DNA from: Bacillus sp. FJAT-27264
GTDB taxonomy: Bacteria > Bacillota > Bacilli > Paenibacillales > Paenibacillaceae
DNA length: 64,000 nucleotides
NCBI RefSeq assembly: GCF_001682855.1
Contig: NZ_MAQW01000029.1
Span: 21,615 to 85,614, forward strand
Direction: 5' to 3'
Below, piece after piece: positions 25,208-34,526 of the stretch. The notes beneath the pieces were generated by a model, which made no database searches, was not told the origin of the DNA, and was given only the letters and a program-made list of their open reading frames with translations. How positions within the stretch are numbered: the stretch's first letter is position 1; every line of letters starts with the position of its first letter. The position numbers and the translations under genes were made by a program.

Positions 25208-25816
25208 ATGGCATTTCAATTACCGGCACTTCCTTACGCGAACAACGCACTCGAACCACACATCGACGCTTTGACGATGGAGATTCACCACGACCGGCAC
25301 CATAACACTTATGTGACGAACCTGAACGCTGCTTTGGAAAAGGCACCTGAACTGGAAGGCAAAAGCATCGAAGAGCTTCTGACCGACCTGAACGCTATTC
25401 CTGAAGGCATCCGTACTGCTGTTCGCAACAATGGCGGCGGACATGCTAACCATACTTTGTTCTGGGAAGTTATCGGACCAAACGGCGGCGGCGCACCAAC
25501 TGGCCTACTAGCTTCCGCAATCGATAGCGAGCTTGGCGGTCTCGACAAGTTCAAAGAAGATTTCGCAGCAGCAGCAACTACCCGTTTCGGTAGCGGTTGG
25601 GCTTGGCTCGTTGTAAAAGACGGCAAGCTGGCAGTTACAAGCACACCTAACCAAGACAACCCAATCAGTGAAGGTGCAACTCCAATCCTCGGTCTGGATG
25701 TATGGGAGCATGCTTACTACCTGAACTACCAAAACAAACGCCCAGATTACATCAAAGCGTTCTGGAACGTAGTAAACTGGGAAGAAGTCGGCAAACGCTA
25801 CGAAAGCGCTAAGTAA
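25208..25816 (+). CDS. sodA: Manganese superoxide dismutase
   Basis: A 202-residue cytosolic enzyme. Ligands lie in MEIHHDRHH, GGGHANHTLFW and GLDVWEHAYYLNYQNKRPDY. GPNGGGAPTG and NQDNP fit the Mn-type SodA of bacilli. The start at 25208 is fixed by AGGAGGGA 7 nt upstream and the standard MAFQLPALPYANNALEPHID N-terminus; the frame is open further upstream but noncoding. A strong terminator follows. It is the second SOD within 4.2 kb, the other being the DUF2935 fusion. Confidence 0.96.
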   Translation: MAFQLPALPYANNALEPHIDALTMEIHHDRHHNTYVTNLNAALEKAPELEGKSIEELLTDLNAIPEGIRTAVRNNGGGHANHTLFWEVIGPNGGGAPTGLLASAIDSELGGLDKFKEDFAAAATTRFGSGWAWLVVKDGKLAVTSTPNQDNPISEGATPILGLDVWEHAYYLNYQNKRPDYIKAFWNVVNWEEVGKRYESAK

Positions 25817-25870
25817 GACGCTTTGACTTCGCTGCCTTTTGAACGGCAGCATCCGCTTTCTACTATATAA

Positions 25871-25926
25871 ACACAAAAGAAGGTATCTCCTACGGCTTCA
25901 GGGCCAGGGAGATACCTTCTTTGTGT
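25871..25926. terminator. Strong bidirectional terminator after sodA
   Basis: AAGAAGGTATCTCC pairs perfectly with GGAGATACCTTCTT, and flanking ACACAAA/TTTGTGT extends the stem. The remaining 200 bp to mutY show no further feature. Confidence 0.9.
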
Positions 25927-26123
25927 TGATATTCGGTAATTAATACTCTGCTGTCCGCAAACATACTCATGACAACAGGCTGCGAATGGCAGGTCTGTTG
26001 CCTTGAGTGTTGAGTAAGTAGGCGGCCAAGTTGGGACGGAACGGGCTGTTCGCAACTGAAGGACTAAACTGCTCGACCCTACTCGGTCAAGCACAGTCGA
26101 GCATCTTTATGTCCTGCCTAATA

Positions 26124-27389
26124 CTACTCTTGTCCCGCCTGCTCCTGCTCATCAAAATAGCTGTTAAGCAGCTTCAGGAACACGTTCGGAAAAGCATAAT
26201 TCGCCATGTCCGCACGGTTGATCCAGCGGACTGCCCCCCGGTCGGCGGGATCGCCGCCGTCGTCAAACAGCTCCACAGGTGCGCTGCCATCCGGCAGCAG
26301 CGCACCACCCGCAGCGGCTTCTGCAGCTGCGGCACCGTACACCGCCCTGCCCTCTGCGGCGAGCGGCAGGGCCTCTTCCTCCCTGCAGCGGTACACCTGC
26401 AGGGTCCAGACGATATGGCTGAACACATGTTCCGCAGCCATCCAGTGCCCTTCCGGCCGGGCTGAGATCCCGGCCGACTGCAGGGACCGGCGCAGCCGGC
26501 CCTGCGCCGCGGCCTCCGGCAGCGGCGTGCGGGGCGCGCCGCCCTCCGCAGGCGGCGCAAGCCAGTGCGGCAGCTCCCACATGCGGGCGAGAAGCCCGCT
26601 GGATGGCCGCTGCCGGATGAGCACTCGGCCCGCGTGGGCACCGCGGCCCTCCACCAAAGCCGCCAGCCGCTCTTCCGGGCGCGGCGGCTTGGCCTTGGTC
26701 TTCACGGGCAGCTCGGTCTCGCAGCCCGCGAGACGCCCGGCACAATGTTCCATCACCGGGCAGGTAAGGCAGCGCGGGGATTTCGGGGTGCAGACCAGCG
26801 CGCCCAGTTCCATGAGCGCTTGGTTGAAGCTAGAGGCTTCTCCTTCCGGAATCAGCTCTCTGACCAGTCCCTCCATTTTCACCCTAGTGGGACCTTTGGC
26901 AATATCATCCCAAATCAAGAAATAGCGGGATAATACACGCATGACATTGCCGTCGACAGCCGGCTCCGGCCGGTTAAAGGCAATACTGAGAATAGCTCCT
27001 GCAGTATAAGGCCCCACGCCCTTCAGTCCGAACACCGCGTCGCGGTCGTCTGGCACCTGTCCGCCATACAGCTCCTTCACCTGCTTGGCCGCATGCTGAA
27101 TATTGCGGGCACGGGAATAATAGCCAAGCCCCTCCCAGCATTTCAGTACATCTTCTTCGGGTGCATCGGCCAGCGATTCCACCGTCGGAAACCGTTCGAT
27201 AAAACGGTGGAAATAAGGAATCACCGTATCGACTCTAGTCTGCTGCAGCATGATCTCAGATATCCAGATATAATACGGATTGCGGTGACGGCGCCACGGC
27301 AGATCCCGCTTCTCCCTCTGGTACCACTCCAGCAAATGGCGGCTGAAATATACCTTGGCCTCCTGCTGTTGTTGCTCTTGCTGTATCAT
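26124..27389 (-). CDS. mutY: A/G-specific adenine DNA glycosylase MutY
   Basis: 421 residues. It excises adenine mispaired with 8-oxoguanine. Catalytic Glu45 is in WISEIMLQQTRVDTVIPYF; the helix-hairpin-helix GLKGVGPYTAGAIL leads to catalytic Asp146 (PAVDGNVMRVLSRY); Cys200, 207, 210 and 216 form the CX6CX2CX5C iron-sulfur site. The C-terminal third is the Nudix-like 8-oxoG recognition domain. It carries an Ala/Gly-rich, GC-rich stretch (EALPLAAEGRAVYGAAAAE...) that is longer than usual and compositionally unlike the rest of the gene. Start ATG 27389. Confidence 0.94.
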   Translation of the reverse strand: MIQQEQQQQEAKVYFSRHLLEWYQREKRDLPWRRHRNPYYIWISEIMLQQTRVDTVIPYFHRFIERFPTVESLADAPEEDVLKCWEGLGYYSRARNIQHAAKQVKELYGGQVPDDRDAVFGLKGVGPYTAGAILSIAFNRPEPAVDGNVMRVLSRYFLIWDDIAKGPTRVKMEGLVRELIPEGEASSFNQALMELGALVCTPKSPRCLTCPVMEHCAGRLAGCETELPVKTKAKPPRPEERLAALVEGRGAHAGRVLIRQRPSSGLLARMWELPHWLAPPAEGGAPRTPLPEAAAQGRLRRSLQSAGISARPEGHWMAAEHVFSHIVWTLQVYRCREEEALPLAAEGRAVYGAAAAEAAAGGALLPDGSAPVELFDDGGDPADRGAVRWINRADMANYAFPNVFLKLLNSYFDEQEQAGQE

Positions 27390-27426
27390 GTTCTATTCCC
27401 CTTATTCTTGTGTATTCATAGTCCTC

Positions 27427-27819
27427 TTATAGTGATTCCACTACCGCAAAAGCCGAGGCCATTTCACGGGTATGGGTGATCGTCAGATGTATAGTGTAGC
27501 CCGTGCCTTCCGGCAAGGCTAGTCTCGCCCAGGCCTCTGCAGTCAACGTGACCACCGGCTTGCCCAGCCGGTCTGGCAGGATCTCTATATCCTGAAAACC
27601 TACCTGACTGCCGATTCCGCAGCCCAGCGCCTTAACAACAGCTTCCTTGGCCGCAAAGCGACCGGCTGCAAATTCTCCAGCCCTGCCACCCCGCCCCTTC
27701 GCCAGAAGCTGCTCCTTCTCCGTCAAGATCCGCTGTAGCAGCTTCGCACCTATTCCCTTTTGCATCATTGCCGTGATTCGCTCAATCTCCAGAAGATCAT
27801 GCCCGATACCGTATATCAA
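27427..27819 (-). CDS. acpS: Holo-[acyl-carrier-protein] synthase
   Basis: A 130-residue enzyme that transfers 4'-phosphopantetheine from CoA to acyl carrier protein. Metal ligands are Asp in MIYGIGHDLLEIERI and Glu in RFAAKEAVVKALG; TIHLTITHTREMASAFAVVE is the C-terminal signature. I place the start at the TTG at 27819, which follows AAGGAG by 9 nt and gives the usual MIYGIG beginning; the ATG 14 codons upstream adds an unconserved leader. It lies 37 bp upstream of mutY on the same strand. Confidence 0.92.
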   Translation of the reverse strand: MIYGIGHDLLEIERITAMMQKGIGAKLLQRILTEKEQLLAKGRGGRAGEFAAGRFAAKEAVVKALGCGIGSQVGFQDIEILPDRLGKPVVTLTAEAWARLALPEGTGYTIHLTITHTREMASAFAVVESL

Positions 27820-28069
27820 TATTTCACGCTCCTTGTAGACGTGTATCCCCGACTGCTTCATTTAATGGTATTATTAATGGTAAGAAATTCTTGTAGAACC
27901 GTTTGTTGATCAAATACCGATATAATAGAAGTGAACATAATTATATTACCTATACTAAACCCTTCTGTATCTTAAAAGAAAACTCGCCGGAAGTCTATTC
28001 TGCACCTGCCAATTGGCTATAACCACCTTACGATAAACGCCACTCTGTATAGAAAAGAGGGACCGCTCT

Positions 28070-28903
28070 ATGAACCGCAGCTTCGAAATTCCAGCCGGAA
28101 ATGATGCCCTGCTCCGTTGCTCTCGCTTTCCTGCCCACAACACGCCGAAGAGCCTGATTATCATTATTCACGGTTATAAAGGGTTCAAGGATTGGGGAAT
28201 GTTCCCCTATCTCGCCAGTGCACTCAGCCGCGAGCACGAAGTCGTTACCTTTAACTTCTCACATTCAGGAATTGGAGAAGATCTTCACAATTTTACCGAG
28301 CTCGATAAATTTGCCCGTAACACCTTCAGTCGGGAGCTCAAAGATATGGAGATTCTACTCTCTTATCTGGACCAGCACCCTGATTTGGGCAGCCTGCCCG
28401 TCTTTCTCCTGGGACATAGCCGGGGCGGCGCTGACGCTCTGCTATACGCGTTAGATCATCCGGAAGGAATCACAGGTGTCATCTCCTGGAATGGTGTGAC
28501 CCATCCCGAGGATTTGTACTCGCCGGATCAGAAACGAGATATGCTACAGCAAGGCCGGGCCTACATTCTTAATGGCCGCACAGGCCAGCAAATGCCGCTG
28601 GATGCAGTGCTTCTGGAAGATCTCAAGCAGCACCAAGAACGGTATCAAATCCTGGAGCGGATGAAGGAAGCTACTTTTCCCACCGTCTTGATTCAGGGCA
28701 CACGTGATGGAGAGCATTTACGGCGCGGTTCAGCAGAGTTGACCGGGATCCGTCCGGATATCGACTGGGTACAAATTCCGGAAGGAAATCATACCTTCGG
28801 AACCGTACATCCTTTTGCAGGAACCACCCCACAACTGGAGCAGGCCATCGCGGTCTCTGAAGCTTTTATCGACCGTACACTTGCTAGCCTGCCTGGAAAA
28901 TAA
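28070..28903 (+). CDS. Alpha/beta hydrolase (esterase-like)
   Basis: A 277-residue cytosolic alpha/beta hydrolase. Ser117 in LLGHSRGGAD is the nucleophile, IIIHGYKGFKDWGMFP the oxyanion region, Asp in IQGTRDGEH and His in PEGNHTFGT the rest of the triad. There is no signal or membrane segment. It resembles the dienelactone-hydrolase-like esterases of bacilli; the substrate is not evident. A weak AAAGAGGG site precedes the ATG. It stands alone between acpS (divergent) and nadE (convergent). Confidence 0.85.
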   Translation: MNRSFEIPAGNDALLRCSRFPAHNTPKSLIIIIHGYKGFKDWGMFPYLASALSREHEVVTFNFSHSGIGEDLHNFTELDKFARNTFSRELKDMEILLSYLDQHPDLGSLPVFLLGHSRGGADALLYALDHPEGITGVISWNGVTHPEDLYSPDQKRDMLQQGRAYILNGRTGQQMPLDAVLLEDLKQHQERYQILERMKEATFPTVLIQGTRDGEHLRRGSAELTGIRPDIDWVQIPEGNHTFGTVHPFAGTTPQLEQAIAVSEAFIDRTLASLPGK

Positions 28904-28989
28904 CTATCGCTTCCCCTTCTTCTGCCGCACGGATCGCAGTTGCCCCTTTATGCTGTACGCTCCCAGCTTCGCCCGAACACAAACGCCAA

Positions 28990-29038
28990 GAACCGCCGCG
29001 GACTCTGCGCTATTTCACAGAGATCCCCACGGCGGTTC
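28990..29038. terminator. Hairpin between converging hydrolase and nadE genes
   Basis: GAACCGCCG pairs with CGGCGGTTC, with an inner CTCTG/CAGAG stem. It lacks a T run but occupies the terminator position. Confidence 0.55.
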
Positions 29039-29064
29039 CCGAGATCAGGTATGCTTTTAGTTCG

Positions 29065-29874
29065 CTAAATACCCGGAATGACATTGCGCTTGTGCGCTGT
29101 TCTACGGTAGTAGCTCTCCAGCTTCTCTGCGACTTCAGGGCGAACCTGCTTGCCTTCCAGATAATCGCTGTTGTCATCATAGCTAATGCCAAGCTCCGTC
29201 TCATCCGTCTGTCCAGGCCAAAGTCCGGCCGTAGGCGCTTTAGTGACTACTTCTTCCGGCACACCTATATAGGAAGCCACTTGCCGCACCTGACGTTTGT
29301 TCAGCGTAGAGAGAGGTGTAATATCGACAGCCCCGTCACCCCATTTGGTATAGAACCCGGTAATCGCCTCGGAAGCATGATCCGTGCCAACTACAAGCAG
29401 ATTCTTCTCAAAGGAAAGTGCGTATTGCATCACCATTCTTGTTCTAGCCTTCACGTTTCCCTTACCCTGGTGGGTCATATGACGATGATCGCCAAGCGCC
29501 TTCATGCCATGCTCCACTTCAAGAGCAATTTCGTTCACAGCTTCCTCGATATTGGTCTCTACTGTATGCTTCAGGTCAAAAGCCTTGGCTACAGCATAAC
29601 TGTGGTCAATATCTTCCTGTTCCCCGTAAGGCTGGAATACACCAAGAGTCACATACTCTTTGCCTTCCTGCTCCGACAGCTCGTCCGTTGCCCGTTTGCA
29701 CAGACCCGCGGCCACCGCACTGTCTACTCCGCCACTAATGGCGATTAGCAGCCCTTTGGCGCCTGCTTGAAGCACATATTTTTTTAGAAAATCGACTCTC
29801 TTCTGAACCTCTGCCTCTACATCAATTGTTGGTTTGACACCGAGGTCGGCGATAATCTCTTCCTGCAAACTCAC
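29065..29874 (-). CDS. nadE: NH3-dependent NAD+ synthetase
   Basis: A 269-residue homodimeric enzyme that amidates nicotinic acid adenine dinucleotide to NAD+ using ammonia and ATP. The PP-loop SGGVDS is at 47-52. QGKGNVKARTRMVMQYA, VVGTDHASEAITGFYTKWGDGAVDITPLSTLNKRQVR and KAPTAGLWPGQTDETELG are diagnostic, including the P2 loop. There is no glutaminase domain, so external ammonia is used. The start is GTG at 29874 with GGGGTG 6 nt upstream. Confidence 0.95.
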   Translation of the reverse strand: MSLQEEIIADLGVKPTIDVEAEVQKRVDFLKKYVLQAGAKGLLIAISGGVDSAVAAGLCKRATDELSEQEGKEYVTLGVFQPYGEQEDIDHSYAVAKAFDLKHTVETNIEEAVNEIALEVEHGMKALGDHRHMTHQGKGNVKARTRMVMQYALSFEKNLLVVGTDHASEAITGFYTKWGDGAVDITPLSTLNKRQVRQVASYIGVPEEVVTKAPTAGLWPGQTDETELGISYDDNSDYLEGKQVRPEVAEKLESYYRRTAHKRNVIPGI

Positions 29875-30075
29875 AAACTACACCCCGTTTCATCAGTCTG
29901 AAATGATTCCATTATCATCATATCACCATAATAATGGGATCTGAACACTTCCAAACCTATTCTGTCCCAAACATGGAGGGAACATCAAGCCCGAAAGTAT
30001 GTATTTCTATTTTGAAAAATCCCGCATGCAGCCGGAGTATCCGGTGCAGCGAGATTATATGGAATAGCTATGATT

Positions 30076-30510
30076 TTATTGGCAGAGACGGTTGAATACT
30101 TCCTTCAATTCAGCAGCAATTTCAGCTGCGGAACGGTCTTCAACAGAGTGACGCTCGATGAAGTGAACCAGTTCTCCATCCTTCATCAGTGCGATGGATG
30201 GCGAAGACGGCGCATACGGTGCGAAATACTCACGCGCTTTGGCTGTAGCTTCCTTCTCCTGACCGGCGAATACTGTGAACAGGTGATCCGGCACAATCTC
30301 ATTTTGCAACGCTTGGGCTACGCCTGGACGGCATTGGCCAGCAGCGCATCCGCATACGGAATTAACAACCACGAGCGCTGTACCCTTAGCATTCGGAAGC
30401 GCAGCTTCTACCGCTTCAGGGGTCAACAACTCCTCGAATCCGATACCTGTCAGATCGTCACGCATAGGCTGGATTGAATCTCTCATATATTGGCTAAAAG
30501 ACATGGACAT
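30076..30510 (-). CDS. Bacilliredoxin BrxA/BrxB family (YphP/YqiW)
   Basis: A 144-residue thioredoxin-fold protein. Cys53 and Cys55 form the CGC motif in VVVNSVCGCAAGQCRPG. Bacilliredoxins remove bacillithiol from S-bacillithiolated proteins, so the organism probably makes bacillithiol. Which of the two paralogues (BrxA or BrxB) cannot be decided here. AAAGGAGAG lies 9 nt before the ATG at 30510. Upstream is the sensor kinase gene, also on the minus strand, 122 bp away. Confidence 0.92.
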   Translation of the reverse strand: MSMSFSQYMRDSIQPMRDDLTGIGFEELLTPEAVEAALPNAKGTALVVVNSVCGCAAGQCRPGVAQALQNEIVPDHLFTVFAGQEKEATAKAREYFAPYAPSSPSIALMKDGELVHFIERHSVEDRSAAEIAAELKEVFNRLCQ

Positions 30511-30632
30511 TTCTCAGCACTCTCCTTTGCACTTTAACTGCTTGTCAGATAATATCACAACAGCACTTACTAACTTTATTATACATCCATACTCTGTGAA
30601 AGCAAGGGATGAACAAGGCCCTTCGGCACTCT

Positions 30633-32390
30633 TCATCTTGCAGATGCTTCCTTGGTCTCTGCAATCACATACTCTGACATCTCTGCGCACACAGCAGGGA
30701 AGGATATCGTAAACACCGTTCCCTTGCCTTCCTCCGAATCGACGGCAATCGTGCCGTTATGCCGCTCGACAATGCTAAGGCACAGCGACAGCCCAAGGCC
30801 TGTCCCCTGACTTTTTGTCGTAAAAAACGGAACAAACAGCTTCTCCCGCTGGCTTTCCGAAATTCCACTCCCTGTATCTCGTATGATCAGCTCCACATGA
30901 TCCTGCAAGGTTCGCGTTTCCAGCGTCAACACCCCCTTGGGACCCATAGCCTCCATCCCGTTACGACCAAGGTTGAGGATCAATTGCTTGATCTCCCGGA
31001 CATTCAGATCCAGCGAAGGCAGTGAGGAACTGAGCTTCACTTCAACACTTTGCCCACGCAGATTGGCATCTGCCCATAGCAAGGGACTGAGATCATCAAT
31101 AATTTCATGCAAGAGGACATTCTCCTTATGCGAGATACGACTCTGGGCAAGCGACAGAAAGTCATTGATGATACTGTTAGCACGGTCCAACTCCTCCATC
31201 ACGATATGATAATAGGATTCTAGATCTGGTCCGCTCTTCTCCCTCATAAGCTGAAGAAAACCACGAACCACTGCCATGGGATTGCGGATTTCATGGGTGA
31301 TGCCTGCTGCCATTTGACCCACCAGGGTAAGCCGTTCTACATTGTCCAGCTCACTCCGCATTTTCTCTTCCTCGGTCAAATCCTGGACGATCAGCAGGGA
31401 TCCGCCGGACAGTCCCGGCATCCGGGGAGGGAGTGGGGCTATGAATATGTGATACACCTTTGCTTTATGAATGACTTTCTCACTAGAACGCTCTTTGGTC
31501 CTGATGCTGGCACGCATGCGTGTGAAAATCTCTTCGTCTACATCCTCCCTAAATAAACGACAGACAGGTTGCGACATAATATCGACTTTAGTGACATTAG
31601 GATAATGGCTGCGGATCAGTTCCAGCATATAATCGTTGATCCCCGTGATCGCTCCATTCTCATCCAGTGACATAATGCTGAGCGGCATGATGTCGGTAAT
31701 CTGCTGAAGTTTCTCCGACTCCCACTGAAACTTTTCGGTGAAATCCTTCATTCGTTCTTTGAGATGAACTCTCCCCCAAGTCACTTCGACAAAATAAATG
31801 AATACCGCCCCCAGAACGATGGCAATAAACACATATAGGGTAAGAATAAGCGCTTCCATAGCATCTCCTGAATTGCCAAAGTGCCGCTCATATTTGTCTT
31901 GTCCGCCCAAAATCGGTACTAGTGCCACGAATAGCATGCTTGGGAGAAGCACCATCCAGAGCAGGCCGATCTTCTCTACGACCGTCCCCTTCTTAAAACG
32001 GTTGGACATACCAAACAGCAACGGGTAGAGCAATACAGACGAATTCAGCAATAGCGTACTCAGACCTTCCGTCTTGGAGAAGAGAATGTTGCAGAAGAGA
32101 AATAAGAGGGACAGACAAAATCCTGAACGGAAGCTGCCGTATAATATGCCTATAAAGGCTGGTAAAATTCCTAGATTGAGATAGGTAATTCCGAATAAGG
32201 ACGTGGACATTAACGAGCATAGCGTAACACTCAGCGCACATGCTATCATCAAAAAGGACTGGTTATCCAATTTGCTGTTCCTGCGTTTGCAATGGTTCTG
32301 ATCCAGCCACCATTGAAAGAGAAACAGAAAGGAGCTCGCAGCCGATATTTGCAATAAAATATCCTTAACCGCACCAGTAATTGAAATCAC
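30633..32390 (-). CDS. Orphan sensor histidine kinase (sporulation-kinase-like)
   Basis: 585 residues. About six TM helices fill residues 10-205, then a PAS-like domain (about 225-335) and a HisKA/HATPase pair. Phospho-acceptor His366 is in GITHEIRNPMAVVRGFLQLM; N box LILNLGRNGMEAM, G1 IRDTGSGI and G2 GTGLGLSL follow. No response regulator is adjacent. The multi-TM sensor, PAS and PMAVVRGF H-box recall KinB-type kinases feeding Spo0F; that is an inference. The annotated GTG start has its GGGGAG only 1-2 nt away; a TTG 12 codons later, with AAGGA 7 nt upstream, may be used instead. Confidence 0.85.
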   Translation of the reverse strand: MISITGAVKDILLQISAASSFLFLFQWWLDQNHCKRRNSKLDNQSFLMIACALSVTLCSLMSTSLFGITYLNLGILPAFIGILYGSFRSGFCLSLLFLFCNILFSKTEGLSTLLLNSSVLLYPLLFGMSNRFKKGTVVEKIGLLWMVLLPSMLFVALVPILGGQDKYERHFGNSGDAMEALILTLYVFIAIVLGAVFIYFVEVTWGRVHLKERMKDFTEKFQWESEKLQQITDIMPLSIMSLDENGAITGINDYMLELIRSHYPNVTKVDIMSQPVCRLFREDVDEEIFTRMRASIRTKERSSEKVIHKAKVYHIFIAPLPPRMPGLSGGSLLIVQDLTEEEKMRSELDNVERLTLVGQMAAGITHEIRNPMAVVRGFLQLMREKSGPDLESYYHIVMEELDRANSIINDFLSLAQSRISHKENVLLHEIIDDLSPLLWADANLRGQSVEVKLSSSLPSLDLNVREIKQLILNLGRNGMEAMGPKGVLTLETRTLQDHVELIIRDTGSGISESQREKLFVPFFTTKSQGTGLGLSLCLSIVERHNGTIAVDSEEGKGTVFTISFPAVCAEMSEYVIAETKEASAR

Positions 32391-32566
32391 TCCCCAAGTT
32401 GGACAAATAATCCTTCACCCTTAGATTAAAGCACACCCGCGCTTTTCTGACAATTGTAAATCGACAAATGATGTCAGGACTGGTGACATCAGAGCCAGAA
32501 ATGGTATGATGCCGATAGAAGAACGGTAGACATAACCTCTGCTTTGACATGTAAAGGAGTAAATTC

Positions 32567-33835
32567 ATGCGTAACTACGATGTAATAGTGATTGGTGGCG
32601 GCTCTTCCGGGCTGATGGCCAGCGTGGCTGCAGCCGAGCACGGAGCGTCCGTTCTGCTGGTTGATAAAGGCTCCAAACTGGGCCGAAAGCTTGGTATTTC
32701 AGGCGGTGGACGCTGCAACGTGACCAATATTAAGGAGAACGCTGATCTGATCGCCCATATTCCGGGTAACGGACGTTTTCTGTACAGCGCCTTCGATCAT
32801 TTTAACAACCGGGATATCATCGCTTTCTTTGAAGGCCTTGGCATTCCTTTAAAAGAAGAAGACAACGGGCGGATGTTCCCCGTTTCCGATAAAGCTTCAA
32901 GCGTTGTCTCGGCGCTAATCAGCAAGGTCAAGAGCCTCGGTGTACAGATCCTGACCGACAGCCCGGTTCGTGAGGTGCTATATGAGAACGGGACGGTTAA
33001 AGGCGTCCGTCTGATGTCCGGCGCAGTGCATCATTCTTCAGCTGTGATCGTCGCTACCGGCGGTAAGTCCGTACCCCAGACAGGTTCCACCGGGGACGGA
33101 TATCCCTGGGCTGTAGCAGCCGGACACACCATTACGGAGCTGTTCCCGACAGAGGTGCCGATCCTCTCACGGGAGGAATGGATCAAATCCGGCGATCTGC
33201 AAGGCTTGTCCCTGCGTGATGTAACCCTGACGGTCTGGAATCCCAAAGGGAAGAAGGTTATCGCCCATCGCGGGGATATGATCTTCACCCATTTTGGTCT
33301 GTCCGGACCGATTGCCCTGCGCTGCAGCCAGTTTCTGCGCCAGGTGAAGAACAAATTCGGGGTGGATACGGTGGAATTGTCCATCGATCTGTTCCCGGAT
33401 CTTCACCCTCAGGAACTGGAATCCCAAATTCAGGACAAGCTGGAACAGGAGCCAAAAAAAGCGATTCGCAATTCCCTCAAAGGATTACTGCCTGAGCGCA
33501 TGATCCCGCTGCTGCTGTCCAAAGCAGGATTGGATGGGGATATTACCGGCCACAGCTTACCTAAAAATGGCCTACTGGCATTGGCCCCCCTCCTGAAACG
33601 GATGCCAATCTTGGTACATGGCACCCGTTCCATAGAGGAAGCCTTTGTGACCGGAGGCGGTGTCAATCTAAAGGAGATTGAACCCAAGACGATGGAATCC
33701 CGGGTAATGCCGGGCTTATTCTTCTGCGGCGAGGTGCTGGATATCCACGGTTATACAGGCGGCTATAATATTACGGCTGCGTTCTCAACGGGCTATACGG
33801 CTGGCAAGCATGCCGCTGAAGCCCGTAATAACTAA
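32567..33835 (+). CDS. HI0933-family FAD-dependent flavoprotein (YtfP-like)
   Basis: 422 residues with the Rossmann dinucleotide motif VIVIGGGSSGLMASVAAAEHGASVLLVDKG, then the family-specific LGRKLGISGGGRCNVTN. ATGGKSVPQTGSTGDGYPWA and VTGGGVNLKEIEPKTMESRVMPGLFFCGEVLDIHGYTGGYNITAAFSTGY complete the HI0933/BaiN-like signature. The reaction is not established for the bacillar members. AAAGGAG lies 8 nt before the ATG. It converges on ecsB, with a strong terminator and a repeat array in the 691-bp gap. Confidence 0.92.
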   Translation: MRNYDVIVIGGGSSGLMASVAAAEHGASVLLVDKGSKLGRKLGISGGGRCNVTNIKENADLIAHIPGNGRFLYSAFDHFNNRDIIAFFEGLGIPLKEEDNGRMFPVSDKASSVVSALISKVKSLGVQILTDSPVREVLYENGTVKGVRLMSGAVHHSSAVIVATGGKSVPQTGSTGDGYPWAVAAGHTITELFPTEVPILSREEWIKSGDLQGLSLRDVTLTVWNPKGKKVIAHRGDMIFTHFGLSGPIALRCSQFLRQVKNKFGVDTVELSIDLFPDLHPQELESQIQDKLEQEPKKAIRNSLKGLLPERMIPLLLSKAGLDGDITGHSLPKNGLLALAPLLKRMPILVHGTRSIEEAFVTGGGVNLKEIEPKTMESRVMPGLFFCGEVLDIHGYTGGYNITAAFSTGYTAGKHAAEARNN

Positions 33836-33956
33836 CAGCTGGCCGACCAGAAGCAGAGCCACAAGTGGCACCTCTATGGAGATAATAAGGATATGGACTA
33901 CAGGGCTCACACTATCGAACTTAAACTGTAGAACCTAAATTATAGGGCTGCTACAC

Positions 33957-33997
33957 AAAAAAAGCGTGACGGAGCGATATCCGTTACGCTTTTTTTA
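33957..33997 (+). terminator. Terminator after the flavoprotein gene
   Basis: AAAGCGTGACGG pairs with CCGTTACGCTTT (one G-U) around a short loop, preceded by A and followed by seven T. Confidence 0.85.
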
Positions 33998-34067
33998 TTT
34001 CAAGTCGTAATTCCACACTTCACCGGAATTCACTAAGTCCACATTCGAAGCTTGAGAAGGGCTTGGA

Positions 34068-34252
34068 TAACGGGAAAATATACCGTTAAATGTTGATTTT
34101 CACCTTATTTGTGATAAATAACGGGAATTTCTCCAGCTAAAAACCTCTTTAAACCCAAAATTGGGTAGTAATGAGATAATTAACAGGATTTTTTCCAGTT
34201 ACTCTTATAAAAGAAGAGTATTCAATTGAAATAACAGGAATATTTCCAGTTA
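34068..34252. repeat. Phased four-site array, family B (copy B1)
   Basis: Four 21-bp near-palindromes start at 34068, 34119, 34181 and 34232 (51, 62, 51). The family B consensus is left half TAACRGGAWT, one T, right half TYTCCAGYTA. The first site is more symmetric (CGG in both arms); the others run in plus orientation. Spacers are unrelated to those of other copies. It lies in the convergent gap between the flavoprotein gene and ecsB, beyond the terminator. Confidence 0.93.
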
Positions 34253-34526
34253 TGACAATCACCCCGTAAAATGAAGTTGAATCTTCCTGCACATATTTCA
34301 CTTGGAGGGTGAAATCTTGGTGAAGCACAGGTTCATTTTATACCTTGAGTTACATCAACCATGTTATTTCACGTCGGAGCCAAAATCGGAACCAGACTTA
34401 GAGTCAGAGTCAAAGTCAAATTTAAGGTCATTTTCAATAAATTCACGTTGTATTTTTTAATGCGTTCTATAATAACTTCCCCTCCTTCTCACGAACTGAG
34501 TCGAAAGGTGTTGAATACCCGTGCAA

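Noticed and set aside
34068..34252. Arrays as stacked transcription terminators or RNA hairpins
   Set aside because: Within sites, changes often break the potential stem, no T runs follow, and separate terminators already serve the flanking genes.
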